39,127 nucleotides of DNA, from contig JAEUGY010000043.1 in NCBI GenBank assembly GCA_016794625.1, forward strand, positions 1 through 39,127, written 5' to 3'. Made by a program: the position numbers and the translations under genes. The notes under the pieces are model-generated. The model was not told the origin of the DNA and ran no database searches. It saw only the letters and a program-made list of their open reading frames with translations. This document shows, piece by piece, positions 23,770 through 31,698 of the stretch (position 1 is its first letter; every line of letters begins with the position of its first letter). The DNA comes from Opitutaceae bacterium. Its GTDB lineage: Bacteria; Verrucomicrobiota; Verrucomicrobiia; Opitutales; Opitutaceae.

Positions 23770-26247
23770 ATGATCAAGCCAAAGACCTACTATTTCGACA
23801 GCAATGCCACCACCGGGGTCGCCCCGGAAGTGCTGGAAGCCATGCTGCCGTACCTCACCGAGCAGTGGGGCAACCCGTCGAGCCCGTACCGGTTTGGCAA
23901 ACAGCTCGTGGAGCCGATCGAGCAGGCCCGGGAGTCCGTCGCCGCCCTGATCGGGGCCGACGCCCGGGAAATCATCTTCACCAGCTGCGGGACCGAGAGC
24001 ATCAACACCGCCCTGACCAGCGCCCTCTACAGCCAGCCGGCCAAGCGGCACATCGTGACGACGGCGGTCGAGCATTCTGCGACCAAGAACGGCTGCGCCG
24101 CCCTGGAGAAACGGGGCTACTCCGTCACCTACCTCCCGGTGAACCGGGATGGCTCGCTGGATCTCGCGACCTTTGAACGCGCCCTCCGGCCGGACACGGC
24201 GCTGGTGTCCATCATGTGGGCGAATAACGAGACCGGCGTCCTCTTCCCCATCGCCCAGCTCGCCGCCCTCTGCCGCCAGCGGGGGATTCTCATCCACACC
24301 GACGCCGTGCAGGTACCGGGCAAGCTGAAGATCGATGTCAACGCGCTGGGCGTCGACCTACTGTCGCTCTCCGCCCACAAACTCCACGGGCCGAAAGGCA
24401 TCGGCCTCCTCTACGTGCGTCGGGGCACGCCGTTCCGCGGGCTGATCATTGGCGGCCAGCAGGAGGACGGCCGTCGCGGCGGGACGGAGAACGTCCCCTA
24501 CATCGTCGGCTTCGGCCGCGCCGCCGCGCGGGCAGGCGCGATCTCGGCGGAGTCGCAGCGGAAACTGGCCGCGCTGCGCGACACCCTCGAGGACGGCATC
24601 CTGAGCCAGATTCCCCACACCACGCGCAATGGCGCAAAGGAGCCCCGCCTCCCCAACACGACGAGTATCGCGTTTGCGGGGGTGGAGGCGGAAGCCCTGC
24701 TCATGCAGCTGGACGAGCTGCAGATCCGGGCTTCGAGTGGTTCGGCCTGCACGACGGGGTCGGTCGCGCCGTCCCACGTCCTGACCGCCCTGGGCCTGGG
24801 CCCGGTGGAAGCGCGCAGCACGATCCGTTTCAGCCTCGATTACGACACGTCGGAGGCGGACGTCGCCTACGTGCTCAGCCACCTGCCGCGGGTGGTGGCC
24901 GCCCTGCGCACGGCGGCCTCGCCCCGCGCCGGGGTCCGTCCGGCGAAACCCCATCCGCCGGCCGAACGGGAAAAGCGCTCCGCCGCCCCGGTGGCGGACG
25001 AGACCGACACCTCGCCTTCCGAGCTGCGGAGCCTCGAGGAAAAGCTGCGTGAGTACGTGCGCGAGGTGCCGCTCTACCGCAACGCCGTCCAGACCAGCGC
25101 CCACGCCACCTGGTCCGAGCTCCTGGGGGCCATCCCGTTCACCACCAAGCAGGACATCAAGACGGATTTCCCGCACACCTTTCTCCGCGCCGGCCAGTCC
25201 CTCGACGACCTGGTGGACCGGAAATTGATCGAGATCGAACACACCGCCGGTACGACCGACAACCGGGCCGACCTGCTGCTCCCGTACGGGTGGTGGGCGC
25301 GCCAGGAAGCGTGGGCCCTGTCGCTCAATGCGCACGTCGCGCAGGTGCTCGCCGAGCATCCCGCCGCCCGCCGGGTGACGATTTCCTCGCCGGCCTGCAA
25401 CGGCGACATCACCTACAACAACGGCACCCCGTCCGCCAAGCGCCGTACCCTCGGCCAGACGCGCGTGCTCAGCCTGTCGCGTTTCCCGTTTCTCCTCAGC
25501 ACCGACGACCTCGATCAGATGGTGGCCGAGGCCCTGGACTGGGATCCCGTGTTCTTCGACACCGATCCCGTTTACGCCGTGGTGTTCGCGCTGCACTGTG
25601 AGCGCCGCCAGGTGAAGTTCCCGCGCCTGCGGTTCATCCTCACCAGTTACGAGTATACGAGCGTCCTGCATCAACGGATCCTCGAGCGCGTGTTCGGCGT
25701 GCCCGTCTACAACCTCTATGGCTCGACTGAGACCGGTCACCTCCTCATGGAGCAGGCGACCGGCGGCATGGTGGCCAGCCGGCAGATCGCGCACCTCGAC
25801 GTCCTCCATGCCGACGAACGCGGCATCGGGGAGCTGCTCGTGTCGACGCTCACCAACGACTACATGCCCCTGCTCAATTACCGGATCGGCGATCTGGTGG
25901 AGCGCCGCCCCTCCGCGTCTGGCGGCCACACCTACGTCCTCCACGGCCGGGTGCAGGACACCCTCAAAGCGCCGGGCGGCCGGCGCGTGACGACCCGTGA
26001 CGTCGACCAGTGTTTTGTCGGCGCCGAAGGGATCCTCCACTACCGGTTGCACGAAACCACCCCGGGCCACTTCGAGCTGAGTTACCTCGCGGAAGGCGTC
26101 GGCGACCCCACCACCGCGCTCGCGACCGTGGTGCCCAAGCTCGAGTCGCTCATCCGGCCGACCGGCAGGATCACGGTGCGACCGGTGAAATTCCTCCTGC
26201 CCGAAGGCTCCGGCAAGTTCGTATTCAATTACCCGTTCGTCCCCTAG
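23770..26247 (+). CDS. Fusion of NifS/IscS-like cysteine desulfurase and PaaK/CapK-like adenylating enzyme
   Basis: An 825-aa two-domain protein. Residues about 1-380 are a class I cysteine desulfurase: PLP lysine Lys204 in SAHKLHGPKG, and the active-site loop SSGSACTTG with Cys327 able to carry the persulfide. A Pro/Glu-rich linker follows (about 381-425). Residues 426-825 resemble phenylacetate-CoA ligase (PaaK) or CapK-like enzymes: TAGTTDN-type P-loop, YGSTETG at 650-656, NYRIGDL, GRVQDTLK, and the C-terminal EGSGKF with Lys816. Both halves keep their key residues. A likely job is activating a carboxylic acid as AMP ester while transferring sulfur to it, giving a thioacid. It stands alone between repeats. 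A different gene with a partner elsewhere cannot be excluded. Confidence 0.85.
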   Translation: MIKPKTYYFDSNATTGVAPEVLEAMLPYLTEQWGNPSSPYRFGKQLVEPIEQARESVAALIGADAREIIFTSCGTESINTALTSALYSQPAKRHIVTTAVEHSATKNGCAALEKRGYSVTYLPVNRDGSLDLATFERALRPDTALVSIMWANNETGVLFPIAQLAALCRQRGILIHTDAVQVPGKLKIDVNALGVDLLSLSAHKLHGPKGIGLLYVRRGTPFRGLIIGGQQEDGRRGGTENVPYIVGFGRAAARAGAISAESQRKLAALRDTLEDGILSQIPHTTRNGAKEPRLPNTTSIAFAGVEAEALLMQLDELQIRASSGSACTTGSVAPSHVLTALGLGPVEARSTIRFSLDYDTSEADVAYVLSHLPRVVAALRTAASPRAGVRPAKPHPPAEREKRSAAPVADETDTSPSELRSLEEKLREYVREVPLYRNAVQTSAHATWSELLGAIPFTTKQDIKTDFPHTFLRAGQSLDDLVDRKLIEIEHTAGTTDNRADLLLPYGWWARQEAWALSLNAHVAQVLAEHPAARRVTISSPACNGDITYNNGTPSAKRRTLGQTRVLSLSRFPFLLSTDDLDQMVAEALDWDPVFFDTDPVYAVVFALHCERRQVKFPRLRFILTSYEYTSVLHQRILERVFGVPVYNLYGSTETGHLLMEQATGGMVASRQIAHLDVLHADERGIGELLVSTLTNDYMPLLNYRIGDLVERRPSASGGHTYVLHGRVQDTLKAPGGRRVTTRDVDQCFVGAEGILHYRLHETTPGHFELSYLAEGVGDPTTALATVVPKLESLIRPTGRITVRPVKFLLPEGSGKFVFNYPFVP

Positions 26248-26269
26248 TCCGCGTTCGGCGTGGGGTGGC

Positions 26270-26637
26270 ACGCGGAGGCGCGAAGCCGTGAAACGAGGTC
26301 TGGGGGCTTCGGCTTAGTGTTGGAGATTCACAGCCAAGGCACGATCCAGCCAACAAGGCGCCTCCGCCCCCAGGTCTCGTTTCGCTCCGCCAAGGTAAAC
26401 CGATCGGGACTCCGAACGACCCACGGGGCTGACTCCATGGATCGACCTCCGCAAGGGGCGACCCAGGGAACCGACCCCATGGCAGGATCCCCGCCTGCGC
26501 CCCCGTCTAGCGTGGTCCAATTGTAGGGCCGTGCCTCGCGCACGTGCCTCGCGTTGCAATCCCCGACGCCAGAGACGACATCTCCCAACGAAGGACCGCG
26601 ACCCGTGGGACCGACTCCGTCGATCGGCCCCCTCGTT
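26270..26637 (+). repeat. Repeat family B, copy 1 (368 bp)
   Basis: This stretch is matched by 30091-30458 with a constant offset of 3,821 bp at three points checked, so there are no net insertions. TAGGGCCGTGCCTCGCGCAC (from 26524) and the sequence following it are identical in both. The copy contains a long inverted repeat (arms near 26290 and 26370) that is imperfect here. No coding sequence is supported. It precedes the AbrB/PIN pair. Confidence 0.85.
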
Positions 26638-26669
26638 CGGAAACGAAAGGATCGTAACGCTTGCAAACC

Positions 26670-26690
26670 GCATTGCGGCAATGCAGCATT
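26670..26690. promoter_or_regulatory. Overlapping palindromes before the AbrB-like gene
   Basis: GCATTG-CGG-CAATGC (26670-26684) overlaps AATGC-A-GCATT (26680-26690), giving three half-sites 5 bp before the ATG. This fits antitoxin autoregulation. Confidence 0.55.
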
Positions 26691-26695
26691 ACGAC

Positions 26696-26947
26696 ATGAC
26701 GACAACACTGCAGGTGAGCAAACGAGGCACCCTCACGCTTCCTCCCGCCCTGCGCCGCAAGCTGGGACTCGACCGGCTTTCCAGCCCCATGGTGATCGTC
26801 GACGAGCGGGACGGCGGCCTGTTCCTGCAACCAGCCGCAGCCGTGCCCGTGCGCGATATTCCGAAGGAAACCATGGCGCGTTGGATCGCCCGCGATGAAG
26901 CCGAGATGGCGCAGTTTTCCGGCACCGGTAAGCGCAAGAAGAAGTGA
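26696..26947 (+). CDS. AbrB/VapB-like antitoxin
   Basis: The 83-aa product starts MTTTLQVSKRGTLTLPPALRRKLGLD, a swapped-hairpin AbrB-type DNA-binding domain, then a Pro/Ala-rich segment and a basic tail (GTGKRKKK). ATG 26696 is chosen over 26681 because it puts the fold at the N-terminus and leaves the palindromes upstream. The frame is open further left through the repeat, but this is not a gene. Its TGA overlaps the PIN start (GTGA at 26944-26947). Type II antitoxin function is likely. Confidence 0.8.
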   Translation: MTTTLQVSKRGTLTLPPALRRKLGLDRLSSPMVIVDERDGGLFLQPAAAVPVRDIPKETMARWIARDEAEMAQFSGTGKRKKK

Positions 26948-27366
26948 GGCTCTTTCTGGATACCAGCGTGCTGCTGGCTGCGGCCGGCTCAGGCAAAGGC
27001 GCGTCGCGCTATCTCATCGAAGAGGCCCGCGCGCACACATGGGCGCTCCTCAGTGCTCCCTACTGTGTTGAAGAAGCGGTGCGCAATGCCCGCAAGATCG
27101 GCCCGAAAGCCCCGGCTGCACTCGCTCAACTCGTGCTGCCAAAACTCGCGCTCGTTCCGACCGAGTTGGCTTTCGACAAGGCCCTCGTCTTCCCCAAAGC
27201 AAAGGATCGTCCAGTGCTCCTGTCAGCGCTCGGAACGCACGCCGACTGCCTGCTTACGCTCGATGAAACGGATTTCCAGAACGTGATCGGCTCGCAGGTG
27301 TACGGCATGGACATCCGAACCCCTGGCATGTTTTTGGTCGAACAGCGGGAAGCCGGACGCCTCTGA
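26944..27366 (+). CDS. PIN-domain toxin (VapC-like)
   Basis: This 140-aa PIN nuclease starts MRLFLDTSVLLAAAG with Asp6. Further acidic residues are Glu43/Glu44, Asp88 in AKDRPVLLSALG, Asp101 and Asp107 in LTLDETDF, the usual metal-binding set. GTG 26944 overlaps the antitoxin stop. The partner is the AbrB-like gene, giving a VapBC-type pair that in studied cases cleaves tRNA or rRNA. All key residues are present. Confidence 0.85.
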   Translation: MRLFLDTSVLLAAAGSGKGASRYLIEEARAHTWALLSAPYCVEEAVRNARKIGPKAPAALAQLVLPKLALVPTELAFDKALVFPKAKDRPVLLSALGTHADCLLTLDETDFQNVIGSQVYGMDIRTPGMFLVEQREAGRL

Positions 27367-27690
27367 GGCCACGACCCGCTGGATCAGTCGCTCAAGAGTG
27401 TGGTCAGTGGCCTTGGCTTCGGAAGGTTGCGAGAACCACTACCAGAAACACGGTATCACAACCGATTGATTTCGAATCAGAAATCAGGTTTTACCCATCG
27501 AACTTGCTCGCCGACCAAAAACAGTATGGGCAGGAGCCGTTGATCGACCCCCATAAAACCTCAGCCCGCCCGTTGTAGGCGGCCTCGCCGAGGCCGCGAC
27601 GGGACCTCCGGTCCCGCCTCAACGTGCGAGAAACTCGAATCGGATGGCCACCCTCAACACTCGGGGCTGACCCTTCGGTTCGACCCCCGG
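27367..27690. repeat. Repeat C copy 1 joined to repeat A copy 3
   Basis: This 324-bp gap has no gene. A degenerate C element runs from about 27382 to 27537; its left end matches that of copy C3 at 15 of 22 positions by my count. Family A copy 3 runs 27566-27650, with hairpins GGCCTCG-C-CGAGGCC (27581-27595) and CGGGACC-TCC-GGTCCCG (27600-27616), then AACGTGCGAGAAAC. The C-then-A arrangement is repeated at 29745-30000. Confidence 0.7.
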
Positions 27691-29628
27691 CTACGGGCTG
27701 GGAATGACCGGCAGGACGATCTGCGAAGGATGCGCGGGATCGGTGTAAATCCGATTCTCGGCCACCCGGGTGCGCCGGTTGGCGTTCATGGGTTCGCCGG
27801 TGTTGGGGTTGACGTCGAAACGGGGGAAATTGCTGCTGGAAACATCCAGGCGGATACGATGGCCGCGCTTGAAGACGAGGGACGTGGGGTAGGTCTCGAT
27901 GGTGAACTCATAGGGTTTGCCGGGTTCGAGGAGCTCCTCATGTTCGAGATTGTTGCGGTAACGGGCGCGCACGATGCCATCGGCGACATTGAGATCAACC
28001 CCGGCGGGAAAGTCGGCATGGGGTGGGTACACATCGATGAGCTTGACCGTGAAGTCGGTGTCGGGGCCATCGGTCGAGGCCCACAGCTTGACCACGATAC
28101 GGCCGGTGACTTCCACATCTTCGGTGAGCGGGGCAGTCTGAAAAACGACCACATCGTTGCGAGCCGAGAGCGGTTTGGTATCGGGCGTGAGCCAGAAGTC
28201 GGGCCGACCGCGTTGGTCGGCGGCCCCCTGAAACATGAGTTTGCCCTGCGAAGAGACATTACCGCCGAGCGTGGGCACGGGATTCTTTGGATCGAAAAGA
28301 TAGGTCGTGGGTGGCGACGCGACGGGAGCACGCGGGGAGAGTGCTCCGCCGGCGTGGAGGAAGTAGGGCGTATAGACGGTTCGGGCGAGCGGCCACTCGC
28401 GTTCCTCGCGCCAACGGCCGCCCACGAAGAGGCGACCCTCGGTCGTTCGGTGACCACCGCCGCCGCCCATGACGTAAATGCGGACCGGCGGTTCGCGATC
28501 AACGCCATTGTCGATGCCCTTGAGCCAGCGATCAAACCAGCGTAACTGAAACGCAGCGCGGTCCAGCGCCGCATCGGGAGTGAACTGAGCCTCGCCGGCA
28601 TAGTCGAGGTGTTCGGAGCTATGTATCCATGGCCCGACAATCAGGCGGTGAAGGCTCTTCTTGGCCTTGGAGAGTTCCACGAAATTGAGATTGGCGACCG
28701 AGGTGCCCCAGGAGTCATACCACCCGGTGACATGGTAAACCGGGATGTCCTTATATTCGGCGAGGTGATCCACCACGCTGGAGCCGCTGTTTTTCCAGAA
28801 GTCATCGTAGACCCCATGGCTCATGGCCTTGATCAGCCAGGCCTCGTAGTCGGGGGCAAACTTCAGCGGAGTCGTGCCGGGACGAAGGGGAAGGCTGCGG
28901 ACGTACTCCTGCACCCGCCCACCGAAATCGACCAAGGCGGGCGCTGCCGTGGGATCTGCGGCGGCGCGAAGGGCGGCAGGGAGCGCGTTGGCGGTGCCCG
29001 CCGCGTTGCCCAGGGTCACAACCCAATTGAGCCAGCGGAGCTCGAACGCACCGTGGTGGCGCACGCCGTAGAGCCCAAAGTTGGACATGGCGTTGCGTGG
29101 AATCATGGCCTTGACGTGCGGCGCGCCGGCGATGGCGAGGGCGTGCTGTGTGGCGCCATTGTAGGAACTGCCGATGGTGCCGATGTTCTGGTCGGACCAT
29201 GGCTGCTCGCCGATCCATTTGGCGGTGTCGAAGCCATCGTTGGGATCGTCGGCAAGCGGACGCCAGCGCCCCTCCGAGCGGTAGCGGCCGCGCACGTCTT
29301 GGGAGATGAAAACATAGCCGCGCGGCACATAGGTTCGGGCGACCGCCAGGTCGGCGTCCTTGTTGTAGGGGCCGCGGACGAGCACCACCGGAAAACGGCC
29401 ATCCACCGCAACTCCCCCAATCGCGGGGCGGTAAATATCGGTCGCAAGGCGCACGCCATCACGCATTGCGACCATGACATTCGTGCTCGCGACGATGTCG
29501 TCGCGCAACGCGGCAGCGCGGTCTGCCTCGCGCGCGGAGATGGCGGGGACTTGCGCGGAGATCCGACCCCAGACGCCCAAGCAACCCAGAATCAGGAACA
29601 GCGTGCGGAACAGGGCGGGAAATTTCAT
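27691..29628 (-). CDS. Secreted CocE/NonD-family serine hydrolase
   Basis: This 645-aa hydrolase is of the X-prolyl dipeptidyl-peptidase/CocE group (peptidase S15-like). The signal peptide runs to about residue 26. The nucleophile is Ser155 in GSSYNG, with Asp305 in TGWYDSWG and His336 in VGPWIHSSEH forming the triad. The C-terminal jelly-roll domain (about residues 430-640) includes APLTEDVEVTGRIVVKLWAS and RIRLDVSSSNFPRFDVNPNTGEP. Substrates for the family are acyl esters, beta-lactams or peptides; this one is undetermined. It stands alone between repeats, transcribed opposite to its neighbours. Confidence 0.9.
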   Translation of the reverse strand: MKFPALFRTLFLILGCLGVWGRISAQVPAISAREADRAAALRDDIVASTNVMVAMRDGVRLATDIYRPAIGGVAVDGRFPVVLVRGPYNKDADLAVARTYVPRGYVFISQDVRGRYRSEGRWRPLADDPNDGFDTAKWIGEQPWSDQNIGTIGSSYNGATQHALAIAGAPHVKAMIPRNAMSNFGLYGVRHHGAFELRWLNWVVTLGNAAGTANALPAALRAAADPTAAPALVDFGGRVQEYVRSLPLRPGTTPLKFAPDYEAWLIKAMSHGVYDDFWKNSGSSVVDHLAEYKDIPVYHVTGWYDSWGTSVANLNFVELSKAKKSLHRLIVGPWIHSSEHLDYAGEAQFTPDAALDRAAFQLRWFDRWLKGIDNGVDREPPVRIYVMGGGGGHRTTEGRLFVGGRWREEREWPLARTVYTPYFLHAGGALSPRAPVASPPTTYLFDPKNPVPTLGGNVSSQGKLMFQGAADQRGRPDFWLTPDTKPLSARNDVVVFQTAPLTEDVEVTGRIVVKLWASTDGPDTDFTVKLIDVYPPHADFPAGVDLNVADGIVRARYRNNLEHEELLEPGKPYEFTIETYPTSLVFKRGHRIRLDVSSSNFPRFDVNPNTGEPMNANRRTRVAENRIYTDPAHPSQIVLPVIPSP

Positions 29629-29744
29629 CGTGGGGCGGAGTCAGAAGTGGAGCCCAGAATCCGGGTGGGCAGAAGCCAAAAGCAGAGTTTGGCGCTCTCG
29701 CTTATGACCAGACCGGTACCGGCAGTTGGGCCCAAGACCCAAGA

Positions 29745-29902
29745 AGTCAGCCCCAACTCGTTGTGGTCCGTAGCCGATGCTTCGGAGAGGTGCCGAGGGA
29801 CACGGCCAGAAGCAAAAGATTCCAACCGCTTGATATCGAAAAAGAAAAGCATCGCTATACTCCTCTGCTCAATCCATCGACCACAAACATTTGGGCCTGA
29901 CC
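29745..29902 (+). repeat. Repeat C, copy 2 (158 bp, terminal inverted repeats)
   Basis: The left end matches AGTCAGCCCC followed by a TTGTGG half-arm; the right end is CCACAAACATTTGGGCC. Length is exactly that of copy C3. Internal GCTTGATATCGAA matches the other copies. Confidence 0.8.
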
Positions 29903-30090
29903 CCCTTGATCGACCTAGCCCGTTGGAGGTGGCCTCGCCGAGGCCGCGACGGGACCTCCGGTCCCGCCCAAACGTGCGAGAAACCTGAGTACGATGGCCA
30001 CAGGTTCGGACGAATCTAGCCGGTTGGAATGTACTAACGTTAGGTTTGACCCTTTAGGTTGCGGCCGTGCCTCGGATCGGCAGGGGGTTC

Positions 30091-30458
30091 ACGCGAAGGC
30101 GCGAAGCCGCGAAACGAGGTCTGGGAGCTTCGGCTTCGTGTTGGCAATTCTCGGCAAAGGCACGAGCCAGCCAACAAGGCGCCTCCGCCCCCAGACCTCG
30201 TTTCGCTCCGCAAAGGTAAACAGATCGGGACTCCGAACGACCCGCGGGCCTGACTCCCTTGATCGACCTCCGCAACGGGCGGCCCAGGGAATCGACCCCA
30301 TGGTTGGATCCCCGCCTGCGCCCCCGTCTAACGCGGTCCTAGTGTAGGGCCGTGCCTCGCGCACGTGCCTCGCGTTGCAAACCCCAAAGTCAGAGACGAC
30401 ACCTCCCGACGAAGGGCCGCGACCCACGGGGCCGACCTCGTCGATCGGCCTCCTCGGT
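30091..30458 (+). repeat. Repeat family B, copy 2 (368 bp)
   Basis: Co-linear with copy 1. Here an inverted repeat is perfect over 17 bp: left arm GCGAAACGAGGTCTGGG (30109-30125) and right arm CCCAGACCTCGTTTCGC (30190-30206). It could fold into a large stem-loop around a 64-base loop. The region precedes the AbiEi gene. Confidence 0.85.
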
Positions 30459-30544
30459 TACGCCTTGCAGGGTTGAATTCTTGCCTTGAAGAAATGTTAT
30501 GATTTAACCACAGTTATAAGGAAGTGAATTTAAAACGTAACACC

Positions 30545-31141
30545 ATGACGCGTTACAGCGCTGCCGGCATGCACGCCAGCAGGCTGGGGGTGTTCCGTGC
30601 GCGGGATATGGTCATGGCCGGCTACTCCCGTGAGTACCTGCGTCGGCTCGTGACCCATGAGCAAGTTCGCCAGCTTGGACGAGGGCTCTACGCTGCTGCG
30701 GACTTCGACGGCGACCAAAACCAATCGCTGATCGAAGCGGCGATGCGGGTGCCGCGCGGAGTCGTCTGCCTGGTATCCGCTCTGCAATTCCACGGGATCG
30801 GGACGCAAGCGCCACATCAGATTTGGCTCGCGCTGCCTCGAGGCAGCAATCTTCCCCGCGGCATGACCCTGCCGCTGCGTTTCGCGCTGTTCTCCGGCTC
30901 GGCCTACTCGTTTGGAGTCGAGGAACATGCCCTCACAGGCGGAACGGTGCGGATCTACTCCCCGGCGAAGACCGTGGCCGACTGCTTCAAGTATCGGCAA
31001 AAATACGGGCTCGATGTTGCCATCGAAGCGCTCCGGGAAGGCTGGCGGGAAAAGAAATTCACCATGAAAGAGCTCTCGGCTGCTGCGGCTGTGTGCCGCG
31101 TCAGCCGAATCATGCAGCCCTATCTGGAGATGCTGACATGA
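30545..31141 (+). CDS. AbiEi-like antitoxin (type IV toxin-antitoxin regulator)
   Basis: This 198-aa protein has an N-terminal winged HTH (about residues 10-55: GVFRARDMVMAGYSREYLRRLVTHEQVRQLGRGLY) and a C-terminal AbiEi-like domain with SALQFHGIGTQ and RIYSPAKTVADCFKYR. AbiEi represses its operon and counters the AbiEii nucleotidyltransferase. ATG 30545 is used; a GTG at 30524 next to AAGGA is possible but the ribosome site is too close. Its stop forms ATGA with the AbiEii start at 31138, yet the partner is destroyed, so this antitoxin is now an orphan. Confidence 0.8.
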   Translation: MTRYSAAGMHASRLGVFRARDMVMAGYSREYLRRLVTHEQVRQLGRGLYAAADFDGDQNQSLIEAAMRVPRGVVCLVSALQFHGIGTQAPHQIWLALPRGSNLPRGMTLPLRFALFSGSAYSFGVEEHALTGGTVRIYSPAKTVADCFKYRQKYGLDVAIEALREGWREKKFTMKELSAAAAVCRVSRIMQPYLEMLT

Positions 31142-31434
31142 GGGCGGCACCGAAGAACTTGGCGGCATCCGCGTCCGGATCATGGCCAAACTCGGTTCGG
31201 TGGAGGTGCCCGTTCAAATTGATGTCGGTGATGGCGATGCATTCACGCCCGCGCCGACAGACGCCGTTGCCCGTGTGGCCGGACCCGTTGAGCGACGCAC
31301 TTGCCAACGACGCGACCAAGCAGACGCAGTGGGCCGCGTTCATTCGCCGCAATGGTCTCACTGGTCAACCCAAGGACTTCGCCAACCTGGTCGTCACCGT
31401 CCGGGAGTATCTGGCTCCTGTGCTGCGAGGGTGA
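31138..31434 (+). pseudogene. Broken AbiEii nucleotidyltransferase toxin
   Basis: Three fragments of an AbiEii-like toxin are visible. The N-terminus MRAAPKNLAAS follows the AbiEi stop by ATGA. A middle fragment in another frame reads GIRVRIMAKLGSVEVPVQID. A C-terminal fragment back in the first frame reads DALANDATKQTQWAAF, then ANLVVTVREYLAPVLRG. A full family member is about 250-300 aa, so two large internal deletions and a frame change removed most of it. The catalytic nucleotidyltransferase motif is not seen. Confidence 0.8.
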
Positions 31435-31698
31435 GTGGCCTTTGCGGCTGATGAGGTTGGTTTTGGAGTAAGTGCCGATTCTTTAGATCGAGTGACCGCG
31501 AGCGCCGTGAACGGCCAAAATATCAAAAGGTTAGGTTTGACCCCCTAGGAACGACCCTAGACCCCAAGATAAAATTCTGGCCGCGACCGAAAAAACGGGA
31601 GCAGCGTTGCTCCCCAGCAATCAACAAGGGTAATTTCCTATGCGCACCCAGCCTGAGGCTTCCGCCCCACGTCTCGCAACCTGAACCTCGCCTCCCCC
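31435..31698. other. Short intergenic stretch before the Gfo/Idh/MocA gene
   Basis: No gene seen. It holds a fragment of the repeat phrase GGTTAGGTTTGACCCCCTAGG (about 31530-31550), also found in the E repeats. The rest is unremarkable. Confidence 0.5.

Larger units (their letters stand above)
29629..30544. repeat. Repeat-filled gap: C copy 2, A copy 4, E copy 1, B copy 2
   Basis: This 916-bp gap has no supported gene. From left to right: C copy 2 (29745-29902, 158 bp, terminal inverted repeats), A copy 4 (29918-30000, hairpins 29931-29945 and 29950-29966), E copy 1 (29999-30060, starting CACAGGTTCGGACG), and B copy 2 (30091-30458). The last stretch (30459-30523) is A+T-richer and is probably the promoter of the AbiEi gene, with TATGAT at 30498 and TAAC-CACA-GTTA at 30505-30516. 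Confidence 0.75.

Noticed and set aside
24358..26271. 637-aa minus-strand frame across the fusion gene
   Set aside because: High-GC antisense shadow. The plus strand carries cysteine desulfurase and PaaK/CapK motifs; the antisense is His/Arg/Gly-rich without domains.
26531..26695. Upstream extension of the AbrB-like frame
   Set aside because: It lies in repeat B, has Arg/Pro-rich nonsense, and would put the DNA-binding fold in the middle of the protein.
28609..29988. 459-aa plus-strand frame opposite the CocE-like gene
   Set aside because: Antisense shadow of the hydrolase, which has its triad and signal peptide intact.
30028..30060. GTTAGGT-type motifs suggesting integron attC sites
   Set aside because: GTTAGGT resembles a GTTRRRY core, but no matching RYYYAAC partner with attC layout was found in the E repeats, and no integron integrase is visible. 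Cassettes are in both orientations.
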